Shown here piece by piece: positions 43,337 through 52,778 of a DNA stretch of 64,000 nt. Location: positions 434,001-498,000 of the forward strand of contig NZ_CP014162.1 of assembly GCF_001543205.1 (NCBI RefSeq). Direction: 5' to 3'. Made by a program: the position numbers and the translations under genes. Each line of letters begins with the position of its first letter. Position 1 is the stretch's first letter. The stretch comes from Aerococcus urinaeequi. Its GTDB lineage: Bacteria > Bacillota > Bacilli > Lactobacillales > Aerococcaceae. A model generated the notes under the pieces. It made no database searches. It was given only the letters and a program-made list of their open reading frames with translations, and was not told the DNA's origin.

Positions 43337-44719
43337 CTATCCTAATTGGTCTGCTTGACCAAGTTGGATAAAGGCATCTGTATATAGTTTTAATAGTTTT
43401 TCTAATGTATCCATTTCGATGTACTCATCTGCTTGGTGAGCTACATGTGCGTCATGCTGAAAGCTCATCCCAAATGACACGCAATTTGGCATTACTTTAC
43501 TATATGATACCCCACCAGAGATAATAGGTTCAATAGCGTGGTCTGGAAAATGTTTGTGGAAAGTATTTAACAATAATTGGTTTGCTGGTAAATTCACGTC
43601 AGACAGAATTGGTGCTGTATCAAAGGATTTCACAAATGGAATATCCGCGAATTCTTTGGTGAAGGCGGCTGTCAATTCTGGTTCGGTAATATTGGTTGGA
43701 TAACGAACATCGATGGTAAAGGCAATTTGCCCGTCTGCTGTTTTCTCAATAACTCCTTGGTTTAAAGTCAATGGGCCCATAATATCGTGGTTACGGGCCA
43801 CGTCAAATCCTGACCCATCATAAGGACGAAATAGGCGTGTCCACTTGTTGGCCAAGTCATCTGAATAGGTATTGGCGATGATTTCAAAGCCACGGGTGAT
43901 CGCTGAGTCCCCTGCTTCAGGCGTTGAGGCGTGGGCAGAAATTCCGTAAACAGTTAGGATGGTTTCGCCGTTTTCTTCTTTGATAGCGATTGGCCATTGT
44001 TTGTTATTAGCATAAGCTTCTAAACCAGGATTTAAGGTATCAGCGATGACAAATGTCGCTTCTGATGGCACTACATTTGACCCGGCCCCACCGACTACAC
44101 TTTTAATGATGGTATCTGACTTTAAATCGCCCTTGAAGTTCCATGTTGTGGCCCCTTTTTCCCCGATTTGTAGTGGGAATTGCCCGTCTGGTGTGATGGC
44201 GAAGTCAGGTGCCCCTTCTTTGATCACGTATTGTGGGATGTCCGTCATGTCCGATTCTTCGTCAGACCCAATCACGATACGGATGGTATTTTTTAAGGGA
44301 ATTTGGTAGTCCTGTAAGATTTTAACGGCATAGTATGACAAAACGGCATTCCGTTTCATATCTGATGTTCCGCGGCCATACATACGACCGTCGATAATTT
44401 CAGCGCCAAATGGTTCTTTGGTCCAATTTGACAAGGCCCCTACAGGTACGACGTCAATATGGCTAGCAACATCCACCCGGTGGTTAATCCCCGCATTTCG
44501 GGATTCCATGTGTACGGTATATGGGTAAACATCCCCAACCTTCATGTCGTCACGGACAGCTAAATCGTGCATAAAATCTAGTGCTTTGCGGACTTCAGGT
44601 CCATAAGGGGCATCTGTTGTAGCCGCCTCATCATCGCGAATAGATGGGATGCGAACCAAGCCTTGGATGTCTTCGATCATTTGTGGTATATAGTGTGCGA
44701 AATCTATTTTATCTAACAT
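43337..44719 (-). CDS. pepV: Dipeptidase PepV (M20 family)
   Basis: Cytoplasmic zinc dipeptidase with broad specificity. M20 metal motifs are ASHIDVVPVGALSNWTKEPF near 85, YGRGTSDMKRNAVLSYY near 112 and the catalytic/metal pair GSDEESDM near 148; SYSKVMPNCVSFGMSFQHD near 410 gives a further ligand. The SAHASTPEAGDSAITRGFEI lid segment near 262 is typical. Length 460 is normal. A weak ribosome site (AGGAG) precedes ATG. It follows a TraX-like gene by 52 bases. Confidence 0.93.
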   Translation of the reverse strand: MLDKIDFAHYIPQMIEDIQGLVRIPSIRDDEAATTDAPYGPEVRKALDFMHDLAVRDDMKVGDVYPYTVHMESRNAGINHRVDVASHIDVVPVGALSNWTKEPFGAEIIDGRMYGRGTSDMKRNAVLSYYAVKILQDYQIPLKNTIRIVIGSDEESDMTDIPQYVIKEGAPDFAITPDGQFPLQIGEKGATTWNFKGDLKSDTIIKSVVGGAGSNVVPSEATFVIADTLNPGLEAYANNKQWPIAIKEENGETILTVYGISAHASTPEAGDSAITRGFEIIANTYSDDLANKWTRLFRPYDGSGFDVARNHDIMGPLTLNQGVIEKTADGQIAFTIDVRYPTNITEPELTAAFTKEFADIPFVKSFDTAPILSDVNLPANQLLLNTFHKHFPDHAIEPIISGGVSYSKVMPNCVSFGMSFQHDAHVAHQADEYIEMDTLEKLLKLYTDAFIQLGQADQLG

Positions 44720-44771
44720 GTTATTCTCCTAGTTTTTCTAAATTTTAAATTTTGTGTGTTATATAAGTGGG

Positions 44772-45488
44772 CTAAATGATGAAATAACGGGCAATTAAGC
44801 CGAATATCAGCAGATGAATAGGATAAATCCAATATAGCCACCTGGCATTGTAACGACCCCTTAATCCATTGTAGAAGTAGGTCATTACAAAAGCTATCGG
44901 CCCAGTCACTTCCCATAGGACGAATACAGTCCCAGCAAAGGATTGGATGAGACGTTGGTCTCGGGTGACATAAAGGACACCAATTAACATAACGCCAAAC
45001 ATGCCGTAATCCGTATTGAAATACTCTGCAGCGATTGCTAATAAGACGATAGGGATAATACCTAGCCAGCGGTATTTCATTATACTGGCCAGCCAGATTG
45101 CTAATAGCCCCAACAACAAGGTAAAGAATACATTTTGATAAGCCAAATCAAAAAATTGCTGGCTAATGGCTAGGTTAAATGGAATTTCCGATATCAAGGC
45201 AAAAATTCCTAACCTTATAGCATATTTTTCTTTATTAGAGGTATAGAAGAAACCTTCAACCAATAGGAAACAAAATATCGGAAAAGCAATGCGCCCGATT
45301 AGCCGAAAGCTGGTATAAGCTGTATAAGCCAAGGAGTAATCAAAGGTTTCCAGTTGCCCACTATTTAATAAAGGCAGTAAAATAGCTGCACCCATATGGT
45401 CAATAATCATGGTGACCATAGCAATCCATTTCAAGGTAGAACCCGAAAGCCCACCCTGTTTATTTTGTGCGTTTATTGCTTGAGCCAA
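44772..45488 (-). CDS. TraX family membrane protein
   Basis: A 238-residue polytopic membrane protein with about seven hydrophobic segments. The start GSTLKWIAMVTMIIDHMGAA, RLIGRIAFPIFCFLLVEGFF and YWIYPIHLLIFGLIARY are characteristic of the TraX/acyltransferase-like family. In F plasmids TraX acetylates pilin; chromosomal Firmicutes copies have no proven role. An AGGAGGTGG site precedes ATG. It is upstream of pepV on the same strand. The 290 bases upstream hold a terminator and the end of a structured repeat, not a further gene. Confidence 0.88.
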   Translation of the reverse strand: MAQAINAQNKQGGLSGSTLKWIAMVTMIIDHMGAAILLPLLNSGQLETFDYSLAYTAYTSFRLIGRIAFPIFCFLLVEGFFYTSNKEKYAIRLGIFALISEIPFNLAISQQFFDLAYQNVFFTLLLGLLAIWLASIMKYRWLGIIPIVLLAIAAEYFNTDYGMFGVMLIGVLYVTRDQRLIQSFAGTVFVLWEVTGPIAFVMTYFYNGLRGRYNARWLYWIYPIHLLIFGLIARYFII

Positions 45489-45579
45489 GCAACCACCTCC
45501 TGATTTTCACGATTTTCATGATGGTATTATTTTATCATAGTTTTTCATTTTTCTTTATTTATCACATTGTTTGGGCAAA

Positions 45580-45609
45580 GAAAAAGGCCGAGAAAAAAAC
45601 CCGACCCTA
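45580..45609 (-). terminator. Terminator upstream of traX-like gene
   Basis: Minus-strand GGTCGGG and CTCGGCC pair (two G-U) around a T loop, followed by TTTTTC. It ends transcripts coming from 45.6-46.1 kb, either the ABC operon or a separate RNA. Confidence 0.7.
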
Positions 45610-45775
45610 GTTGATATTAAAACATTATCGAACACAGACCGTTTTTGAATCCCTAGCATGTGTTCAGACTCATGAAACCATTTAGGCACAATGTTAAAAA
45701 ATATCCTATTTTACAATCAACCCACATATTCTTGTGGTCCTTTGAAAGCACGCCTTCTTCAAGGCTAAGGCTGGC

Positions 45776-46052
45776 GCTTTTCTAGCATGTCTACGCGGTG
45801 ACGGAGGATGATCTGACGTATATCAGACTATGGGGCGTAGCCCCTACAGAATGGATAGCCAAACAAGGATTTAGACCATTAGGGTGAAAGAACCCACTAT
45901 GGCTAATTCCGGTCCCACCACATAGACGAGCTTGCCAGGGCAGTCAGATCACCACTTCAGATTAGTTTGCATCATTCTTTGTGTGATATGGCACTAATCT
46001 TCCAGTGCTGTCTGTCTTAGCACCCTGGTTCAGAGGCCATGATAGAAAAAGC
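45776..46052. repeat. Structured intergenic element, copy C (long; possible ncRNA)
   Basis: Inverted ends GCTTTTCTAGCATG (45776-45789) and CATGATAGAAAAAGC (46038-46052) enclose several hairpins: TCTGA/TCAGA (45811-45826), GGGGC/GCCCC (45832-45844), GGGT/ACCC (45882-45895) and a long stem with ATTAGT/ACTAAT arms (45960-45998). No ORF with ribosome site. The ends match the repeats at 31.1 and 56.3 kb. A minus-strand terminator lies at 45580-45609. Confidence 0.5.
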
Positions 46053-46075
46053 AAAAGCAAACAGCTTGAATTGTA

Positions 46076-46768
46076 CTATGCCGGTGTTTTCAAAGCGCCA
46101 TCTTTTGCTGTGGCCTTGTTAGAACGTCGGTTTGATAGGTATTTTGAAAATTTAGACAAGGTATAACATACCAACCAATATAGGAAGGTCATGACCACAA
46201 ACATTGGAATCACATATGCTGTATTTTGGTTGTAGATAATCTTCGCATTATGCGTCAATTCCGGTAAGGAAATAATTGTCGCAAGCGATGTATCCTTAAT
46301 CAAGGCAATCAATTGCGACACAATCGAAGGTGCCATAGACCGCACAGCTTGTGGTAATAAAATATATACCAAGGTTTGAACACGGGTTAAGCCGGTTGAA
46401 ATCCCTGCTTCTGCCTGCCCTTTTGGAATAGCATTCAATCCACCACGAATAATTTCTGAAATCATGGCTGATTCAAATATGGTCAAGGCCCCTACTGCTG
46501 CCCAGAAAATATTTAAGCGAATCCCTAATTGTGGCAAAGCAAAATAAGTAAAGAAGATAATCAATAGTAAAGGTAAGTTACGAATAATATCGACAACTAG
46601 CCCTAAAGCTTTAGATAAAATTGGAATCCCCATAAAACGGACAACCCCAAAAATACCACCTAAAATTAACGAGAATATGATAGCGTAAAACGTTACTTGA
46701 AGCGTAACCCATAGACCATCAAGTAAAAACTGGATATTCATCCATTGAAATGCACCTGCAAAATCCAT
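46076..46768 (-). CDS. Polar amino-acid ABC transporter, permease subunit
   Basis: Membrane permease (HisMQ family) of 230 residues with five hydrophobic helices. The FLLDGLWVTLQVTFYAIIFS start, FFTYFALPQLG and the ATPase-contacting EAGISTGLTRVQTLVYILLP loop near 140 are family features. It is last in the operon ATPase - binding protein - permease - permease, 16 bases after its partner. By type the system handles glutamine, glutamate or aspartate; the exact substrate cannot be told. Confidence 0.92.
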   Translation of the reverse strand: MDFAGAFQWMNIQFLLDGLWVTLQVTFYAIIFSLILGGIFGVVRFMGIPILSKALGLVVDIIRNLPLLLIIFFTYFALPQLGIRLNIFWAAVGALTIFESAMISEIIRGGLNAIPKGQAEAGISTGLTRVQTLVYILLPQAVRSMAPSIVSQLIALIKDTSLATIISLPELTHNAKIIYNQNTAYVIPMFVVMTFLYWLVCYTLSKFSKYLSNRRSNKATAKDGALKTPA

Positions 46769-46784
46769 CTATTACCGCTCCTTT

Positions 46785-47438
46785 CTAACGTACGTCCTGT
46801 TGTGCTAATCGTTTTTCAATATATGAAACTAATAAAGTTAAAGGTACTGTAATGATCAAGTAAATACCTGCGATCATTGTGTAAGTCCCTAAAGTATTAA
46901 AGGTTTCACTGGCAATTAAATCACCGTAATACATTAAATCTAACCCAGCTACCATAGCTAGAATAGAAGAGTTTTTCACTAGGTTGATAAATTGGTTACC
47001 CAATGGCGGAATCACAATTTTCACAGCTTGTGGTAAAACCACGTACTGCATCGTTTGTCTGTAAGTCATCCCTTGTGAAATAGCTGCTTCTCTTTGGCCT
47101 TTAGGTACAGCGTCAATCCCTGAACGCACAACGTCCGCGATAAAGGCAGATGTATAAAGGGTTAAACCGATAATCCCTGATTGAAATCCGGTAATTTCCA
47201 CCCCGTATAAAGGAATAACTACATAGAAAAACATTACAATAATCAATAAAGGAATATTACGGAAAAATTCTACATAGATATCCCCTATTTTAGCTAAAAT
47301 CTTATTATCTAAGGTTTGGATAATCCCCATTAAACCACCAAGAATTAAGGAAGCAATCAGAGCGATCACTGATGCAATCAAGGTGTTGATAAATCCTTCA
47401 ATAATTAAATCAGAATAATTTGTTAATAATTCAAACAT
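46785..47438 (-). CDS. Polar amino-acid ABC transporter, permease subunit
   Basis: Second HisMQ-type permease, 217 residues. MFELLTNYSDLIIEGFINTL, EFFRNIPLLIIVMFFYVVIP near 68 and the coupling loop EAAISQGMTYRQTMQYVVLP near 130 identify it. Start is the ATG nine bases after GGGAGG; an upstream longer frame only overlaps the binding-protein gene. It forms a heterodimer with the product of the next gene. Fourteen bases separate it from the binding-protein stop. Confidence 0.93.
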   Translation of the reverse strand: MFELLTNYSDLIIEGFINTLIASVIALIASLILGGLMGIIQTLDNKILAKIGDIYVEFFRNIPLLIIVMFFYVVIPLYGVEITGFQSGIIGLTLYTSAFIADVVRSGIDAVPKGQREAAISQGMTYRQTMQYVVLPQAVKIVIPPLGNQFINLVKNSSILAMVAGLDLMYYGDLIASETFNTLGTYTMIAGIYLIITVPLTLLVSYIEKRLAQQDVR

Positions 47439-47451
47439 GTGCTCAACCTCC

Positions 47452-48267
47452 CTACTCTGCAATTGATGACTCAGTATCGTCACCAAACCATTTTGCATAT
47501 ATTTCTTGATAAGTACCATCAGCTACCATGTCATCAATGGCTTTGTTTACTTCGTTTAAGAAGCCATCTTGACCTTTGTTGATGGCAATACCATATGGTT
47601 CTGTTGTAAAGGTTGATCCAGCAATTTTGTAACCCGGATTCTGTTCCATGATTCCTAATAAAATTGCATTATCAGTAGTCATTGCGTCTCCTTGACCCGA
47701 TTTTAAGGCCGTGAAGGCTTCAGCGTAGTTTTCTAACTCTAAAATATTCGCATTTGGCGCTGCTTCTTTAATTCGTTGGGCTGATGTAGACCCTTTTACT
47801 GCCAAAACAGTATGTTCACTCGTCAAGCTCTCAACACCTTCGATATCAGAATCTTCAGGCACCAACAAGGCTTGCCCAGCGTCAAAGTACACTTGACTAA
47901 AGTCAACTTGTTTTAACCGCTCTTCTGAGATGGTCATGGTTGCAATCAAAGCGTCTACGTTCCCGTTTTTCAGTAAAGGAATACGGGTTTTGGAGGTTAC
48001 CTCAACAAATTCTGCTTCGGCATTTTCCCCACCGACACGCTTAGTAATTTCTTTCGCCATATCGATATCAAAACCTTCGATACGATTTTCTTCAATATTA
48101 TATTTCCCAAATAAGTTGGTATCGACTTTTACCCCCCAAGTGATGACCGGGTAGGCTTCGCTGTCGATTCGCTCAGCAATATCCTGTTGGCTGGCAGCAG
48201 AGCTTGTACAGGCCGTAGCCAAGAAAGCAAAAGCCACTAGCGCAACAATTCGCCATAGTTTTTTCAT
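47452..48267 (-). CDS. Polar amino-acid ABC transporter substrate-binding lipoprotein
   Basis: Extracellular lipid-anchored binding protein of 271 residues. Signal peptide with lipobox LATAC (cysteine near residue 20); mature part has the family-3 solute-binding pattern: NRIEGFDIDMAKEITKRVGG, RIPLLKNGNVDALIATMTIS near 108, and AVKGSTSAQRIKEAAPN near 158. The C-terminal DDMVADGTYQEIYAKWFGDD is typical. Glutamate/glutamine-type binding is the likeliest. AGGGGG precedes the ATG. Confidence 0.93.
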   Translation of the reverse strand: MKKLWRIVALVAFAFLATACTSSAASQQDIAERIDSEAYPVITWGVKVDTNLFGKYNIEENRIEGFDIDMAKEITKRVGGENAEAEFVEVTSKTRIPLLKNGNVDALIATMTISEERLKQVDFSQVYFDAGQALLVPEDSDIEGVESLTSEHTVLAVKGSTSAQRIKEAAPNANILELENYAEAFTALKSGQGDAMTTDNAILLGIMEQNPGYKIAGSTFTTEPYGIAINKGQDGFLNEVNKAIDDMVADGTYQEIYAKWFGDDTESSIAE

Positions 48268-48302
48268 AGTATCCCCCTCTTTCCTTAAGCGTGACTTGGT
48301 GA

Positions 48303-49034
48303 TTAGACTAAGATCTTGCTTAGGAATTGAACGGCACGTTCATCATGAGGATCTTCGAAGAACTCTTTTGATGGACGGTCTTCTAAAATTTCTCCGTCTG
48401 CCATAAAGATGGTTCTATTCGATACTTCTTTGGCAAAGCCCATCTCATGCGTTACAACCACCATAGTCATATTGTCCTCAAAAGCGATACGTTTCATTTG
48501 GTCTAATACTTCCCCAACCATTTCTGGGTCAAGGGCTGAAGTTGGTTCATCAAATAGCATCATTTTCGGACGCATAGCTAGACCACGTGCGATGGCCACA
48601 CGTTGTTTTTGCCCACCAGATAATTGACTTGGGTATGCGTCACGTTTATCCCACATATTTACCCGTTGTAACAAACGCTCTGCTCTATCTTGGGCATCTT
48701 TATCGGTTTTCTTCAAGACTTTTAAAGGTGCCAATGTCACATTTTCTAACACTGTCATGTGAGGATATAATTCGAAGTGTTGGAACACCATACCGCAGTC
48801 GCGGCGAATTTGACGGATGTCAGTATTGCGGTCTGTAATATCTTTCCCGTCAACAATTAAATGACCTGAATCTACCTTTTCTAAAGCATTTATCGTCCGA
48901 ATCAAAGTTGATTTACCAGAACCAGAAGGTCCAATCAAGGTCACAACTTCACCCTCATTTATCTTCAGATTAATGTCTTTCAACGCGTGGAATTTACCAT
49001 AATATTTTTCAACATGATCAAATGTAATCATCAT
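48303..49034 (-). CDS. Polar amino-acid ABC transporter ATP-binding protein (GlnQ type)
   Basis: ATPase that drives the two permeases. Walker [10 protein letters not shown] is near residue 35, the ABC signature [18 protein letters not shown] near 138 and Walker [21 protein letters not shown] near 158, with THEMGF as H-loop. Two ATG codons in tandem start it after an AGGTG site. It is the first gene of the operon. Its paralogue at 62353-63099 shares the same motifs but has no permease partner in view. Confidence 0.94.
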   Translation of the reverse strand: MMITFDHVEKYYGKFHALKDINLKINEGEVVTLIGPSGSGKSTLIRTINALEKVDSGHLIVDGKDITDRNTDIRQIRRDCGMVFQHFELYPHMTVLENVTLAPLKVLKKTDKDAQDRAERLLQRVNMWDKRDAYPSQLSGGQKQRVAIARGLAMRPKMMLFDEPTSALDPEMVGEVLDQMKRIAFEDNMTMVVVTHEMGFAKEVSNRTIFMADGEILEDRPSKEFFEDPHDERAVQFLSKILV

Positions 49035-49261
49035 AGCACCTCTTCTTATTTAATTTTTCCTTTTGAATACAATTGCAATAAACTTGAATGTAAACAGGAT
49101 TTTTGCTTAAAGATAAAATAATTCTAATCATTTCTTAAACAAGTGTCAAATTTTTTGATAGATTTCTTAACATGTATCGGTATCAATGTTATCTTATATT
49201 TCATAATTGAATTATTTGAACACCTTTTTCACTTGATATGACGCCCTGTCGAGATTTTGAA

Positions 49262-49291
49262 TTGTCATTCTTTTTATATAAGTACTATAAT
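49262..49291 (+). promoter_or_regulatory. Promoter for the 49.3-51.3 kb gene pair
   Basis: TTGTCA (49262-49267), 18-base spacer, TATAAT (49286-49291). The remaining bases between the two divergent units, 49035-49261, are AT-rich with no feature recognised. Confidence 0.5.
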
Positions 49292-49345
49292 AAGACTAGA
49301 ACTATTTGAAACACCCATTCAATCAATTAAATGGAGGTTATAGCG

Positions 49346-50137
49346 TTGAATCAACCAAAAAACGGCTCTCAAAATATCTCTTCGCAATTTAGAAGCGATA
49401 TGGTGATGGTGCCAGAAGTTATTAACGAAGCATCCGGTATTCGCGTATTTGGACGAACTTTAAAATCATTCGTCTTTACAACTGACGTCGCCACAATCCT
49501 ATACTGTAACGCGGATGCCGTCTTAGCTGTCTACCCATTCTCCCCGCATCCTGCAATCATTTCAGCAGTAACATCAGTAGCCAGTCAACCTGTATTTGCC
49601 GGTGTTGGTGGCGGTACAACTCAGGGTAAGCGTAGCGTAGATATTGCCCTTTTTGCTGAAGCAACAGGCGTTCAAGGGGTTGTGGTGAATGCCCCGATGA
49701 CTGCAGAGAATATTCTAGATATTGAACACACCGTCGACTCCCCAATTGTAGCGACAGTTGTCTCTGCCTATAACGATATCGAAGCACGAATTTCTGCCGG
49801 TGCGGATATCCTAAACGTTTCAGGTGGCAAAGAAACAGCCGCTATAGTTGAACGGATTCGCCGGGATTTCCCAGATGTGCCGATTATCGCAACCGGTGGT
49901 CAGAATGAAGACACCATTCGTAAGGTAATCGAAGCTGGCGCGAACGCCGTTTCCTGGACACCACCGACTACTGGTGAAATATTTAAAGAGAAAATGGTCA
50001 AATACCGTAAAGACCGTCGCGAGGACTTCCTTGAAACCCATGATGGTATGACCTTACGTGAATTTGAGGAATATATTGAGGAACATCCAGAAGCTGAAGA
50101 GAAATATAGTGAAGATTCTTCTGACGGTTATCTGTAA
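49346..50137 (+). CDS. Conserved TIM-barrel protein of unknown function (often named hydrolase)
   Basis: A 263-residue cytoplasmic protein of a conserved Firmicutes family. Features: VVPEVINEASGIRVFGRTLK-like N-terminus, FTTDVATILYCNADAVLAVY near 45, PVFAGVGGGTTQGKRSVDIA near 85, ADILNVSGGKETAAIVERIR near 155 and VPIIATGGQNEDTIRKVIEAG near 180, the last a phosphate-binding-type barrel motif. The TTG start is chosen because GGAGGT lies eight bases before it and the ATG 15 bases upstream overlaps that site. It precedes an M24 peptidase gene by 17 bases, so they are one operon. The reaction is unknown. Confidence 0.78.
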   Translation: MNQPKNGSQNISSQFRSDMVMVPEVINEASGIRVFGRTLKSFVFTTDVATILYCNADAVLAVYPFSPHPAIISAVTSVASQPVFAGVGGGTTQGKRSVDIALFAEATGVQGVVVNAPMTAENILDIEHTVDSPIVATVVSAYNDIEARISAGADILNVSGGKETAAIVERIRRDFPDVPIIATGGQNEDTIRKVIEAGANAVSWTPPTTGEIFKEKMVKYRKDRREDFLETHDGMTLREFEEYIEEHPEAEEKYSEDSSDGYL

Positions 50138-50154
50138 GACGAGATGGAGGACAT

Positions 50155-51267
50155 ATGGATCAAGAACATAGCAACCGACTAAAAACCATTCAACAACAAG
50201 TTAAAAACCACAACCTAGATGCCCTAATCATTAGCGACAAGGCATCCATCGACTACTACATCGGTGTCATTTTTGACCCCATGGAACGTTTTTGGTTATT
50301 GATTATCCAACCGGAAAAAGGTCCACAAATTATTGCTAACAAGCTATTTGTATTCGACGAATTAGCTGAAGTTGACGTCACTTGGGTAGATGATAACTAC
50401 ACAATCGCTGAAGCCTTCGCAAATCTAGCGGATTTCCCAGCAACCGACGCCCCACTACGAATCGGCGTGGATAAATTGTGGCGGGCTGACCAACTATTAG
50501 CCATCGCCAAAACATACAACCAGGCCACTTTTGAAGTAGGATCTGACTTAGTTGATGCCCAAAGAGCCATTAAAACCGCTGAAGAACAAGAAAAAATGCG
50601 TAAAGCTTCAGACATAAACGACCGTGCCATGGCTCGTTTAATCGAAGAAGTCTTACCACTTGGTTTGGACGAATTGGCTGCAGTAGATAAATTAGCCCGC
50701 ATTTACGATGAAGAAGGTGCAGATGCCGGCTTTTCATTCGAACCCATTATCGCTTACGGTCCAAACGGCGCTGACCCACACCATGAATCTGACCATACCT
50801 TGCCGAAGCGCGGTGATTCGATCGTCATTGATATCGGCTGTAAACATGAAGAATACTGTTCCGACATGACCCGTACCGTTTATTACGGTGAGCCTAGTGC
50901 TGAGGCCAAAAGGGTATACGACATCGTACTGGAAGCCAATTTACGCGGCATTGACGCGGTCAAAGTTGGCGAAACTTTGGCAAATGTGGACGCTGCAGCG
51001 CGTGATTACATCACAGCCCAAGGATACGGTGACCAATTCACCCACCGACTAGGGCATTTCATTGGACGCGAAGTTCATGAAAAAGGTGATGTGTCAAAAG
51101 CTAATACAGATACCATTAAAGATGGCAATATCTTCTCAATCGAACCTGGTATTTACCTGACTGGTAATACAGCCGTTCGTATTGAAGATTTAGTGATTGC
51201 ACATGATGATGGCACTGAAAACTTGAACCACTTCACCAAAGATATGATTATTATTCAACCAAAATAA
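50155..51267 (+). CDS. M24 family metallopeptidase (Xaa-Pro dipeptidase/aminopeptidase P type)
   Basis: Proline-specific peptidase, 370 residues. The creatinase N-terminal domain spans residues 1-135; the catalytic pita-bread domain has the five metal ligands in VIDIGCKHEEYCSDMTRTVY near 225 (two Asp), HRLGHFIGREVHEKG near 300 (His), FSIEPGIYL near 325 (Glu) and RIEDLVI near 345 (Glu). AGATGGAGG precedes ATG. PepQ-like enzymes free proline from dipeptides. It follows the TIM-barrel gene closely and ends in a terminator. Confidence 0.92.
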   Translation: MDQEHSNRLKTIQQQVKNHNLDALIISDKASIDYYIGVIFDPMERFWLLIIQPEKGPQIIANKLFVFDELAEVDVTWVDDNYTIAEAFANLADFPATDAPLRIGVDKLWRADQLLAIAKTYNQATFEVGSDLVDAQRAIKTAEEQEKMRKASDINDRAMARLIEEVLPLGLDELAAVDKLARIYDEEGADAGFSFEPIIAYGPNGADPHHESDHTLPKRGDSIVIDIGCKHEEYCSDMTRTVYYGEPSAEAKRVYDIVLEANLRGIDAVKVGETLANVDAAARDYITAQGYGDQFTHRLGHFIGREVHEKGDVSKANTDTIKDGNIFSIEPGIYLTGNTAVRIEDLVIAHDDGTENLNHFTKDMIIIQPK

Positions 51268-51280
51268 AACATTACACACT

Positions 51281-51311
51281 AAAAAAACACGACAGTCGTC
51301 GTGTTTTTTTA
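51281..51311 (+). terminator. Terminator of the M24 peptidase gene
   Basis: AAACACGACAG-type arm pairs with its mirror (AAACACGAC/GTCGTGTTT) and T run follows. Confidence 0.88.
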
Positions 51312-51471
51312 GATCTATGTTTATATACCCTATGTAGTAATTTAGATATATTTCTTAATATAAAAAGCCTTTGGCTTCTATTTTTAAGGAACGACCAAAT
51401 TAATACAGACCACACAGTCCACAAATGCCCTATTTTTCATTTTATGATTCCAAATATTAAAATATAAGCTT

Positions 51472-51508
51472 CAAAAAAGCGCCCAACACGACAAGTGAAG
51501 GGAGCTTT
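51472..51508 (-). terminator. Terminator of the 122-residue gene
   Basis: Minus-strand AAGCTCCC pairs with GGGCGCTT and runs into six T. Confidence 0.6.
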
Positions 51509-51558
51509 TGCTCTTATTCTAGTGATTTATTTCTTAACGACTCCTGTCGCACCTTTTC

Positions 51559-51927
51559 CTACTTAAAGATCATTTGGAAGAATTCGAATACGCGCGGTCC
51601 AAGCAAGGCTACTGCTAGGATGGCGAGGGCTAGAATAATCCATACCAGTACTTTGCGCGAGTGATTGCTTGAACCTGACCAAAAGTACTGTTTTTGTTTT
51701 TGTCTTTCAAAGAAGATTTCATTGGTGTCTAGGTCTTGGAAGGTTTCTTTTGGCACAGGTGTTTCCGCAAACGTTTCGACGTTAAATTCAGCTGTATCCT
51801 GTGTGAGTGTTGTCTCAGGGACTGAGGATTTAATGTCATCTGAAAAAGATTTTCCATACTTTTTTTGGTTATTCTTCTTCTCGCGTTCAAGCTCTTTTTT
51901 CGCTTGGCGATATGTTTGCCGCTTCAC
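51559..51927 (-). CDS. Hypothetical protein with C-terminal membrane anchor
   Basis: A 122-residue protein of unrecognised family. The first 30 residues are strongly charged (Lys/Glu/Arg), the middle is Thr/Glu-rich and probably disordered, and a single hydrophobic span (VLVWIILALAILAVALLG) lies near the C-terminus, so it is likely a tail-anchored cytoplasmic protein. The GTG start is chosen because GGTGG is eight bases upstream; no ATG is suitably placed. Its terminator downstream and independent transcription suggest a real gene. Confidence 0.65.
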   Translation of the reverse strand: MKRQTYRQAKKELEREKKNNQKKYGKSFSDDIKSSVPETTLTQDTAEFNVETFAETPVPKETFQDLDTNEIFFERQKQKQYFWSGSSNHSRKVLVWIILALAILAVALLGPRVFEFFQMIFK

Positions 51928-52057
51928 CTAGTGCACCACCTTTATTATTTAGTTCATTTCATCAAGTATTCCTAGTATAATCTATTTACAAGAAAATTCA
52001 AATTGTGGAGAAGAGGAATTTTTTAAATTTCTCTCTTAATTAAAGGAGCTTATTTCA

Positions 52058-52603
52058 GTGAAACAAAATTTTCACGTTGGTATGAGGACCTTGAAGACTT
52101 CTTTGAGTGTCTTTATGATTGTTCTTATTTCAGCATTTATCTCTATTGACCCGCAAATCGCTACCCTTTCAGCGGTATTTTCACAAAGGGCTGACGTCAC
52201 TTCGTCGCTTTCTTTTGGTTTGCGCAGAACCTTAGCCATTGTTTGTGGGGCTTTTGCCTCATTGGTTTTTATTTTTTTACATAACTTATTGCCTGACCAT
52301 TATTTGATTACTGCACTTTTAGGTGGTTTAGGTATTTTAATTACGATTCAAACCAACCTTCTAGTGAAGAATCCACAAGGGGTTATTGGTGGTAGCGCCA
52401 CTTTCCTTGTCATTGTCTTCAATATTCCAGCGGACAATCAATATATATATGCGCTACTTCGGGTATTAGATACCTTCTTGGGTGCCATTGTCGCTGTTGG
52501 AATCGAGTACATTTTTCCAAGAGACCGAGTTGTTCCTTGGATCCTTACTTACAATAGCCATGTACCGAAGTTTCTACAAATCTCTACCTCTGAAGACGTT
52601 TAA
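52058..52603 (+). CDS. Aromatic acid exporter-like membrane protein (FUSC/ArAE N-terminal part)
   Basis: A 181-residue protein with five to six hydrophobic helices. GMRTLKTSLSVFMIVLISAF, IDPQIATLSAVFSQRADVTSS and GLRRTLAIVCGAFASLVFIF resemble the membrane half of DUF939/aromatic acid exporter proteins of Firmicutes, which are usually about 330 residues with a cytoplasmic C-terminal half. That half is absent here, and the frame ends with a normal stop, so this is a short form. GTG start with AAAGGAG upstream. Palindromic hairpins follow at 52610-52670, without a clear T run. Confidence 0.75.
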   Translation: MKQNFHVGMRTLKTSLSVFMIVLISAFISIDPQIATLSAVFSQRADVTSSLSFGLRRTLAIVCGAFASLVFIFLHNLLPDHYLITALLGGLGILITIQTNLLVKNPQGVIGGSATFLVIVFNIPADNQYIYALLRVLDTFLGAIVAVGIEYIFPRDRVVPWILTYNSHVPKFLQISTSEDV

Positions 52604-52778
52604 CTGACCACTAAGGTTACCTTAGGGTTGAACTAACTTAGCTTTTCCTTAAGTTAGAGACCCTTCTTTCGAGTTTTCACCCACAAGTGTTATAATAAAT
52701 GAGAAGTGAAATGCGCGGTATTAACGCCATTTCCTATCTATTTCGATCAATCCATATGATTAAAGAGAGGTTTAAACT

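Noticed and set aside
45720-46060. RNase P RNA, tmRNA or T-box candidate
   Set aside because: The diagnostic core motifs (for example GAGGAAAGTCC for RNase P, GGGTGGTACCGCG for T-box) are absent on both strands.
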